From Cristatella mucedo (lineage: Eukaryota > Bryozoa > Phylactolaemata > Cristatellidae), in the NCBI GenBank assembly GCA_009760855.2, contig WPIO01000015.1:5011501-5075500 (forward strand): a stretch of 64,000 bases of DNA, written 5' to 3'. A model generated the notes under the pieces. That model was not told the origin of the DNA. It ran no database searches and saw only the letters and a program-made list of their open reading frames with translations. Below are positions 57,828 to 64,000 of this stretch, one piece after another (the first letter of the stretch is position 1; each line of letters begins with the position of its first letter). Both the position numbers and the translations under genes were made by a program.

Positions 57828-58175
57828 ATGGAGATTTGTTGTATGAAGTGTAAAAAGCCAACTGATACAATCCTTGAAGAGTATGTTGAAGTAGATAGCT
57901 CAAAATTATTAAAAGGGATGATAAAAGGAATTTGTCCAATCTTTAGCAAAAATAAATCAAAGTTTGTTAGATTAAGAATTACTCTAGTTGCTGTTCCAAT
58001 CGCTGTCGATGAAGGATCTTTATCTCAAGGAAGAAGAATTGGAAGAAGTTTTGGTGAAGGATTCTTATCTCAAATAAGAAGGATAAGAAGAGGAGCAAGT
58101 GAACAACAACTAATTAGTGAGATAAAAAGCGCACTGGAAAAACTTAAAAAAACTAAAATCATCACCTTTGACTGA
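57828..58175 (+). CDS. DUF5679-like zinc-ribbon viral protein with damaged second knuckle
   Basis: ATG 57,828 (a second ATG is at 57,843). MEICCMKCKKPTDTILEEYV carries the first CxxC. KGMIKGICPIFSKNKSKFVR is the second knuckle, where the second Cys is replaced by Phe (CPIF). This is the layout of the short DUF5679 domain often found near the start of a virion protein in adintoviruses and other large DNA viruses. The rest is basic (EGSLSQGRRIGRSFGEGFLS, IRRIRRG) with a Lys-rich helix at the end, and stops at TGA 58,173-58,175. The frame is otherwise open. Probably a virion DNA-associated protein. The lost Cys suggests impaired zinc binding. Confidence 0.55.
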   Translation: MEICCMKCKKPTDTILEEYVEVDSSKLLKGMIKGICPIFSKNKSKFVRLRITLVAVPIAVDEGSLSQGRRIGRSFGEGFLSQIRRIRRGASEQQLISEIKSALEKLKKTKIITFD

Positions 58176-58500
58176 TATAGAAATAAATTATTATATAAAA
58201 GAATTAGATATAAAAAAACTTTAGATGTGTCTTTGCAAGAGATGAACTGACAAAACCGCTAGAGAATGAATGTCTTATTTGTAACACAGGAAAGTCAGAC
58301 CTTGCAATATATCACTGGGTAGCACTTAAATAAAGGGTCTAAGTGTTTTTACTTTTATTCTTTTGGAGCACCACCAATGCCAGAGGTAATAAGTTACTTC
58401 TGTGATATACCATCTTTCCAAACGTTTAACTGCAAAAGTTCAATCAAAAAAGATTGTGGAAGGTGTTAATTCCTATTAAAACTAATGGAATTAACTTATT
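58165..58500 (+). pseudogene. Adenain-like cysteine protease (Polinton PRO)
   Basis: Maturation protease of the adenovirus/ULP1-like fold. After an N-terminal helix (LTDIEINYYIKELDIKK) and a frame change it reads FRCVFARDELTKPLENECLI and CNTGKSDLAIYHWVALK, with the catalytic His in YHW at about 58,313. A TAA follows. YFYSFGAPPMPEVISYF is the FDSFG-x-PP region with the catalytic Asp replaced by Tyr. FNCKSSIKKDCGRC holds the nucleophile Cys of the DCG motif, and is followed by another TAA. The H, D, C order and spacing fit Polinton PRO (about 110-200 residues). The Asp loss and the stops make it inactive. It overlaps the end of the DUF5679-like gene. Confidence 0.7.
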
Positions 58501-58558
58501 TTGGAACAACGATGGAAATGTTAATTTAATTTAAACAAACTACTTACCTTTTATAGAA

Positions 58559-59076
58559 ATGAAAATCCAAAATAAGAAATTCACAGTTTTTGAAAATGCC
58601 TCTGTTATTATTCCAAAAGGAGAACCAGCTCGAGTGTACATGGAGGAGAAGCTTCCTAAAGATTCCAAACCATACTACAACATGTGGTTAGACATTACTG
58701 AAGATATAATGCCCTCTATTAAAGACATTGTAAAATGGTCGAGTAACAAACTTGATTCCAAAGGATTTGATTTGACTAAAAGATCAACAATTGGAATTCG
58801 AATTGATTTTGGTATCAAACCAAGTATATTCTTCGATCAAAGAATAAACAATTTAAGTTAAATACTGTTAATGATGTAGTTCATAAACTTGGAAGCGACT
58901 TTTCTATTACCAGAGTTCTCGGTGGTAGTTATGTTACTGAAGACTCTTACAACTCTGAAGAAAGTCTTAACATTAGATTAAAGCTTGATCAAGTTAATGT
59001 TTATGATACTGTCAAACGAGATGAATTCAATCCACTGATTACTAGATTAAAAAAAACAAAAGTAAAAATTAGTTAG
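58559..59076 (+). pseudogene. Viral protein of unknown function, one frameshift
   Basis: ATG 58,559 opens 100 codons (KFTVFENASVIIPKGEPARV, YYNMWLDITEDIMPSIKDIV) to a TAA at 58,859. A one-base frame change just before it joins the protein to LNTVNDVVHKLGSDFSITRV and NIRLKLDQVNVYDTVKRDEF, ending TAG 59,074-59,076, about 171 residues in all. No membrane segment or known motif. It ends 12 nt from the convergent PLA2-like gene. Confidence 0.5.
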
Positions 59077-59087
59077 GTTAGTTCATT

Positions 59088-59857
59088 TCATTTATCTTTT
59101 TTTCTACTGATATCCATTATCCTATCAACGATGCCACTGACATGATTGTTTCTCCTATTCAAACTCAATGGATTGTTTACTTTATCTTTTAAGAAATAAG
59201 TTGCAAATGAATTGTTTAACAATCCACCAATACCTAATCCCAACTTTGCTTTTGCTGTCATAATAGCTGCAACCGTTGTAGCAACATCCCTAACATACAC
59301 AGGCTGTTTAGGATCAAGAGCAATACGGGCAGCACTCTCAGCAAGAACGAGGTCTGACAGATGACGTATTTCTGTTCTTCTTGGTTCTGACATTCCTCCT
59401 GTCTCTGTTTATTTATGATTACATGGATAAATGCACGATTATCAAGATCGTCAACACCTTGGTAACCTTCGTCCATTAGTTTCGCAAACTTAGTTCGTTG
59501 ATCCGCATAACTATATCCATTTGTATTAATTAAATTTCCATTTGGAACAAATTCTGATTTTACTCCTGCTGGCAACTTTAAGGGAAATTCTCTTCCTCCA
59601 GGTATCTTATGTATTATATCTACAATACCTGAGCCATGTGTTCTATTTGTCTTTAACAGTTTAAGACTACAATTCAACTGTATTCCCACTCCTTTTGCTT
59701 TATACCTTTATATTCTTCTTCTTTGAGTATCTGTTACAAGAATTGACTTAGTACCACTTAGATAAGCATGTTTTAATCTTTTAGAGATTGGTTCCTTAGA
59801 TTTGTTAATCAGATCAATTTGATGATCAGATAGATCAAATTTGACTTCTTAATACAT
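59088..59857 (-). pseudogene. Phospholipase A2-like virion protein, decayed
   Basis: From ATG 59,857 (stop two codons later): EVKFDLSDHQIDLINKSKEP, then TAA near 59,712, KAKGVGIQLNCSLKLL, and KIPGGREFPLKLPAGVKSEF, VPNGNLIN and VDDLDNRAFIHVIINKQRQ. After a frame change near 59,395 come IRHLSDLVLAESAARIALDP and TTVAAIMTAKAKLGLGIGG. The order matches a protein widespread in invertebrate Polinton-like/adintovirus elements that carries a parvovirus-VP1-like PLA2 motif (PG...L...D-x-A...HD), used for membrane passage, followed by a helical region ending KAKLGLG. The HD dyad is HV here, so no activity is expected. Assignment by pattern only. Confidence 0.5.
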
Positions 59858-59908
59858 TCTAAATAAATTAAAATTATATTAAACAATAACAAGAAATGTA
59901 TACTAAAA
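59858..59908. promoter_or_regulatory. 51-bp divergent AT-rich region
   Basis: Lies between the PLA2-like ATG (minus) and HNH ATG (plus), and contains TAAATTAAAATTATATTAAA. Promoter role inferred from position. Confidence 0.3.
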
Positions 59909-60458
59909 ATGGATCAAGATCAACTTAGAAATAGAGTCCTTGAAATATTTGATTATGCAACTTTAACTGGAGAATTTACAAATAAAGCTAGAAGGGGGAG
60001 AATAACAGTTGGATAGAAAGCAGGTTCAGTAAATACTTGTGCATACAGACAAATGATGGTTGATGGAAAATCAAACTTTGCTTAACGATTGGTGTGGTTG
60101 ATAATGAATGGTAAATTCCTTCTGAATGAGATTTATCATATTGATAATGACAAATTAAATAATCGTTTCGATAATTTACGTGAAGCAACTCATTAAGATA
60201 ATCAAAGAAATAAACCAAAACGAAAAGGTTTATCACCTAATTTTATTGATGTGAGTTTTCATAAAAGAGTAAACCAATACGCAGCATATATAAGAGTAGA
60301 TGGACAAAAAATACACCTGGGCTATTTTGATGATAAAGAAGTTGCTGCTTACGCTACTTGATATTACAGTAATACGTCCGAGCATTGAATTCGCAAAATT
60401 AAACTTTAAATATAATTTCACAGAAGATAACAAAATAACTCGCTGCACTGACGTCTAG
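59909..60458 (+). pseudogene. HNH endonuclease with AP2-type DNA-binding domain
   Basis: From ATG 59,909: DQDQLRNRVLEIFDYATLTG, RRGRITVG, TAG, then a VDGKSNFA segment, TAA, RLVWLIMNGKFLLNEIYHID (HNH region; the usual D-H is Y-H here) and NRFDNLREATH, TAA. Next is the AP2 domain LSPNFIDVSFHKRVNQYAAY, IRVDGQKIHLGYFDDKEVAA, with TGA near 60,359, a frame change, and the typical AP2 end EFAKLNF. HNH-AP2 proteins are homing-type or phage-like nucleases found in phages, algae viruses and some Polinton-like elements. Four in-frame stops make it inactive. Its final TAG (60,456-60,458) shares a CTAG with the convergent gene. Confidence 0.75.
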
Positions 60459-60875
60459 TTCATACATCTTCGTTTCAGGTCATCTCTAAGTTTAATCTTT
60501 TCGTTATATATTTCTTGTTTACTCTTACCTAGTGCAAAAAGATTACTCAATAGGATTGCAATTTTAGCTTTATAGTCAAAGGTTTTAGATCGACCAACAG
60601 TTGAAGCTTCTACTTTTTGCATGTCTCGTTTGAAATCTTCTCTATAACTAGCACCTATTTTTCCACAAGTTCTTTTTCTTTATTAAGGTAAGTCAATCTG
60701 TTTTGACTTCTGAATTATGTACTTTATCAGTTAGATCTATATCTATACCATTATCAAGTAGTTCTATCATGTTTTTAAAGTCTACAATAGCATTATTTCA
60801 TCTTTCTATTTGAAGTGATAAAGCACTCATTCTCTCTTCGTGAGTATTCACTTTAGGAGCTCTAAAAGTATACAT
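60455..60875 (-). pseudogene. Helical viral protein of unknown function
   Basis: ATG 60,875: YTFRAPKVNTHEERMSALSL, QIER, TGA, NNAIVDFKNMIELLDNGIDI, then a stop and frame changes and finally DFKRDMQKVEASTVGRSKTF and AILLSNLFALGKSKQEIYNE to TAG 60,455-60,457. Strongly helical and charged, with no known domain. It overlaps the end of the upstream gene by 28 nt and converges with the HNH gene on one CTAG. Confidence 0.5.
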
Positions 60876-61550
60876 TGATCATCTACTATTTTTTTTATCA
60901 ATCCTGCAACTGCTACGGTGATTGAAACTGCTATACCAACTGTTCTTATTACACTTGCTATGCTAGCAATGATAGCTGGAATAACAAGTGGAAAACATGC
61001 TCTCATTTCAAGAAAGTTCGTCTTCCAAGCAATTGGATCAAGTTGTGTAGCCTCCCAAGAAACTTCTTCTCCAAATGTATCAGATAAAAACTTACTAGGG
61101 TTAAGATACCAATCACTCTTTGCTTTATCTGCTTCTAATAATATCTCATTGATGTAAAACCCTACTTCTAAACTTGCAACCATCTTTGATTGCCCTTCTT
61201 TTTTATCTGCCATCGTTTTCCAGAACACTTGACCATACTTACCAGAAGCAACGTCATCAACAACTTCTTTTGTAAACAAACCAAGATCTACTACTCCTGT
61301 TACTCCTGATAAAAAACTCCTAAAGCTTTCGTAGCTGTTCCAATTACTTTAAACGATTGCAGTACGATTGCAAAACGATTGGAACAATCTTTTCAATCTT
61401 GCTTGAGGCTTGTAAAGACACTTTCATAGCAACTTTAGGTACTAACTTTTTAACTGCTTTTGAACCTACTTCTGTTGCCGTTGTAACACCTGATACCACT
61501 TCTTTAGTTGTATCAACACCTTATTTTATATAATCAACTACTTTATATTT
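60848..61550 (-). pseudogene. Viral protein with C-terminal membrane segments
   Basis: The N-terminal part (GVDTTKEVVSGVTTATEVGS, KLVPKVAMKVSLQASSKIEK) is separated by frame changes near 61,370 and 61,310 from a long open part. That part reads SFLSGVTGVVDLGLFTKEVV, KYGQVFWKTMADKKEGQSKM, DKAKSDWYLNPSKFLSDTFG and SWEATQLDPIAWKTNFLEMR, then two hydrophobic stretches, LVIPAIIASIASVIRTVGIA and VSITVAVAGLIKK, ending at TAA 60,848-60,850. Ala/Gly/Val-rich amphipathic helices and terminal hydrophobic segments suggest a membrane-active minor virion protein. No named family. Confidence 0.5.
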
Positions 61551-61569
61551 TTATTCTTCATATATTATA

Positions 61570-61932
61570 AGCGAATGGAAAAAATTTCAACTGCAACAAC
61601 TTACACCTGGAGACATGCCAATTATTGCTACAGGAACGGATAAAGTTTTTGGATACGAAACTAATCTTAAAACACTCTTTCCAGGTGCATTACCTGATTT
61701 TGCAACGGTAAGTGGAGTTATGTATGAAACTAACAAAACAAATGCATACTTTGAATCAACCAGTGAATCAACATATGGAGCTAGTGGCACTCTAGTTTTA
61801 ATAATTAATATAGATGGAACGTGTATATATGGTATCCATAAATTTACTGTAGCAAGTGGAATAACTTACATTTATTTTCTTTTTATTATGGTTTATAAAT
61901 GTTCAGACCTGGAAGAAGATAAATCGGTATAA
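61570..61932 (+). CDS. Viral protein of unknown function
   Basis: The frame is open before the ATG at 61,615 (WKKFQLQQLTPGD), so the true start may be upstream. Then MPIIATGTDKVFGYETNLKT, FATVSGVMYETNKTNAYFES, TLVLIINIDGTCIYGIHKF, a hydrophobic run YIYFLFIMVY, and TAA 61,930-61,932. Ser/Thr/Tyr-rich beta-type composition fits a fibre or knob protein. It precedes shaft-type repeats directly. Confidence 0.4.
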   Translation, partial: SEWKKFQLQQLTPGDMPIIATGTDKVFGYETNLKTLFPGALPDFATVSGVMYETNKTNAYFESTSESTYGASGTLVLIINIDGTCIYGIHKFTVASGITYIYFLFIMVYKCSDLEEDKSV

Positions 61933-61934
61933 CT

Positions 61935-62122
61935 AATTACATTAAAAAGAGTAGTCATGTATTTGCAGGTAGTTTAAGTATGAATGGTATTTTAATAAAG
62001 GATTTAAGTGATCCTGTTGATAATGGAGATGCAGTAAATAGAAAGTATAAAGATACCAATTTCGTTACCAAAGTATCAAGAGGAACTACAGCAGATGGAG
62101 ATATCGATATGAAAAATTATTA
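61935..62122 (+). pseudogene. Fibre shaft repeat, cut by L2-A
   Basis: One frame reads TNYIKKSSHVFAGSLSMNGI, LIKDLSDPVDNGDAVNRKY and TTADGDIDMKN before the L2-A junction. The 'G-x-L-x-MNG...DLSDP-x-D-x-x-DAVN-x-KY' unit is the same type as in the gene at 49,965-50,522 (LGDLNMN, ADPVNDYDDL). The repeat stops at the insertion point, so the rest of the gene should resume beyond the L2-A element, outside the window. Confidence 0.6.
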
Positions 62123-64000
62123 CTAGCCAAGTCTACTAAACGAAAGCTTGAAAAGGCATACAAAAGATCCGGACTAACTGTCCATCGACAGGCATATGAA
62201 GATTACTGTAGGTCGTATCAATCGATCCTAGCAAAGGCTAAGTCTAGCTTCTATAGAAACATTGTTGAATCACAGATGCACAATCCAAAAATGCTGATGT
62301 CGACAATAAACCATCTCCTCAACCGTTCCCAGGTTAGCTCCTTACCAGATGATCCTTGTGATGGTCTAGCCGATCGCTTCTCTCGATTCTTTGTGCAGAA
62401 GATAGACAAACTCAGGGAATCCATCCCTGCGATGACAACCTTCCCACTAGAATGCTGTTCCTCGGTTCCTGGCTGCGCCTCAATGTCTGCATTTAAACAG
62501 GTCACCAGTGATGTAGTCCTAAAGCTCGTATCTCAATCAAAGAAGACAACAAGTCCACTGGACCCTATTCCCACTGTCCTGCTCCTACGTTGCATTGATC
62601 TGCTGCTGCCATGCATAACCAACATCATTAATATGTCATTAGCCTCAGGTCAGGTCCCAGCACCTTTCAAAAAAGCTGTAGTCAGGCCACTTCTCAAGAA
62701 AGCTACACTAGACCAAGAGAACTTAAGCAACTACCGCCCAGTCTCCCTTCTTCCATTCCTATCAAAGACACTGGAACGGGTCGTGGCAGACCAGCTGATC
62801 TCGTATATCGAAACCTCACACCTTGCTAGTAAGTTCCAGTCTGGCTTTAGAGCTAATCACTCCACAGAGTCAGCATTGCTTCGGGTATACAACGACCTAC
62901 TTAGGAATGCAGACATGGGTATAGTGTCTCTTCTTGTTTTGCTCGATCTTTCGGCAGCTTTTGATACCATCGATCACAAAGTACTTCTAGAGCGCCTCTC
63001 ATCTCGCCTGGGCATCACTGGCACTGCTCTGCAGTGGTTCAGGTCCTATCTCAGTGGGAGACTCCAGAGTGTTGACGTGAATGGACAAAGATCATCTGAA
63101 GAACCTCTAAAATATGGAGTACCTCAGGGCTCTGTGCTAGGTCCGGTCCTTTTCACCGTTTATACTCTCCCTCTGGCTGATTTGATTGCCAAGCACAATC
63201 TAGGCTTTCACTTCTATGCAAGTGACACTCAGTTGTACCTTTGCTTTGATCCCTCCCAGCCTTCGAGCACCTCAAATTCTCTCAACTCACTTGCTGCATG
63301 CATTGATGACATCCGATCATGGATGGCAGCAAATTTTCTAAAACTAAACGATGATAAAACTAACTTACTAGTTATGGGCAAACCTAGTGTTATTCAGAAA
63401 TTGGAAAGGCTGACTTTCAAAATTGGCTCTGCCAGCATATCTCCAGTTGCATCAGCTCGAAATCTAGGTGTCATATTCCAAAGCGACCTCTCGTTAGACG
63501 ACCACATCAGCTCCACAGTCAAATCAGCCTATTTTCAGCTTCATAACATTGCTAAAATTAGGGCTTGTTTAGATAAGGATACCACGTCCAAGTTGGTCCA
63601 TGCATTCGTGACATCTCGTCTCGACTTCTGCAACTCACTGCTTACTGGCCTACCAGCATGTGCGATCAGGCGATTGCAGCTGGTGCAAAACTCTGCAGCT
63701 AGGCTTGTCTGTCGTGAGCGTCGCAGTTGCCACATTACTCCACTTCTCGCCGACCTGCACTGGTTACCAGTCAAGCAACGGATTGACTTCAAGGTTTTGT
63801 CGCTCACTTTTAGGTCTCTTCATTCTATGGCTCCAGCCTATCTTTCAGATTTACTACCCCATCACGCAAAGCATCGTACCACTCGCTGTTCGGAATCCAA
63901 CAGTCTAGAAATACCTCGTACAAACCTTAAATCCTTTGGAGACCGTGCATTTAGCTGGTATGCTCCCACAGCCTGGAACTCCCTCCCGACCTGCATCAGA
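62123..64000 (+). CDS. L2-A LINE reverse transcriptase, long open frame running off the window
   Basis: Open for 626 codons from about 62,123 to the last base with no stop; the 5' part is missing. KRKLEKAYKRSGLTVHRQAY is the linker after the endonuclease. Reverse transcriptase blocks in order: NYRPVSLLPFLSKTLERVVA, QSGFRANHSTESALLR, VLLDLSAAFDTIDHKVLLER (first catalytic Asp), YGVPQGSVLGPVLFTVY, then FHFYASDTQLYLCF at about 63,209. The catalytic YADD is YASD (Ser codon at 63,221-63,223). DLSLDDHISS, AIRRLQLVQNSAARLV and ADLHWLPVKQRIDFKV follow. The clade is L2/CR1 of non-LTR retrotransposons. Despite the long frame, the lost Asp predicts no activity. It probably interrupts the viral fibre gene. 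Confidence 0.9.

Larger units (their letters stand above)
47788..62122. mobile_element. Endogenous Polinton/adintovirus-like element (decayed, incomplete)
   Basis: Composition changes abruptly at 47,788 from GC-rich exon to strongly AT-rich, gene-dense DNA and stays so to 62,122. It encodes a DDE integrase, A32-type ATPase, adenain-like protease, DUF5679-like, HNH-AP2, PLA2-like and fibre-like proteins, plus a block of structural-type genes. The combination of integrase, packaging ATPase and adenovirus-type protease is diagnostic of Polintons/Mavericks and adintoviruses. Genes are compact and intronless. Nearly all are broken by stops or frameshifts. No terminal inverted repeat could be paired, and no DNA polymerase B was seen. 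The right side is cut by an L2-A insertion, so the element may continue beyond 64 kb. Confidence 0.85.

Noticed and set aside
49965-61550. Alternative genetic code with TGA read as Trp in the viral element
   Set aside because: TGA codons sit at several Trp-like positions, but TGG is used at least as often, and many TAA/TAG codons and frameshifts are also present. General decay explains all of them.
47788-62122. Bacterial or organellar contamination
   Set aside because: The genes are of animal-type viral families, and a host LINE is inserted inside with a close relative at the right border.
47788-62122. Protein-primed DNA polymerase B gene
   Set aside because: No frame shows polymerase B motifs (such as YSDTDS) anywhere in the segment. 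It is absent from the window or lies beyond the L2-A insertion.
1-64000. CRISPR array, bacterial operon or rRNA genes
   Set aside because: No regularly spaced identical repeats with unique spacers, no ribosome-binding-site pattern, and no rRNA-like sequence were seen.

Overview
The window is nuclear DNA of a metazoan, most likely an invertebrate. I cannot name the species. The reasons are GC-rich, alanine/glycine/arginine-biased exons, introns bounded by GT/AG, large AT-rich non-coding stretches, L2/CR1-type LINEs and tRNA-derived SINEs. There are no prokaryotic operons, rRNA genes or CRISPR arrays.

Layout. 1-741 (+) is the C-terminal end of a single-pass membrane protein. About 1.4-46.2 kb is non-coding DNA made mainly of repeats. 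It holds many truncated copies of one L2-like LINE (called L2-A here), a second CR1/L2-like LINE (LINE-B), two tRNA-derived SINE families, and a mosaic of old segmental duplications in direct and inverted orientation (modules alpha, beta, gamma, delta, epsilon). Some modules carry what look like decayed minus-strand exons with splice sites kept between copies. 46,588-47,787 (+) encodes part of a CSPG-repeat protein (CSPG4/FREM-like), with several frame breaks.

Immediately after that exon the base composition becomes strongly AT-rich. 47,788-62,122 is a decayed, gene-dense element of the Polinton/Maverick-adintovirus type. I recognise a DDE integrase with a chromodomain-like tail, an A32/FtsK-HerA-type packaging ATPase, an adenain-like cysteine protease, a DUF5679-like zinc-ribbon protein, an HNH-AP2 endonuclease, a phospholipase A2-like virion protein, fibre-like shaft repeats at both ends, a tandemly triplicated structural-protein family, a membrane protein, and several compact genes of unknown role. 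Genes abut (TAA then ATG), diverge over 27 nt, or converge on a shared CTAG. Almost every gene has nonsense codons or frameshifts, so this is a fossil, not an active virus. No protein-primed DNA polymerase B is visible. The right side is cut at about 62,122 by an L2-A copy that runs off the window, so the rest of the element may lie beyond 64 kb.

An L2-A copy (52,077-52,927) sits inside the viral element and is nearly identical to the copy at 62.1-64.0 kb. This shows that the viral DNA has been resident in a host chromosome and that L2-A was active after it integrated. The previously undescribed content is most likely this endogenous element and its triplicated gene family. The repeat mosaic and the SINE that shares the L2-A terminal hairpin come second.
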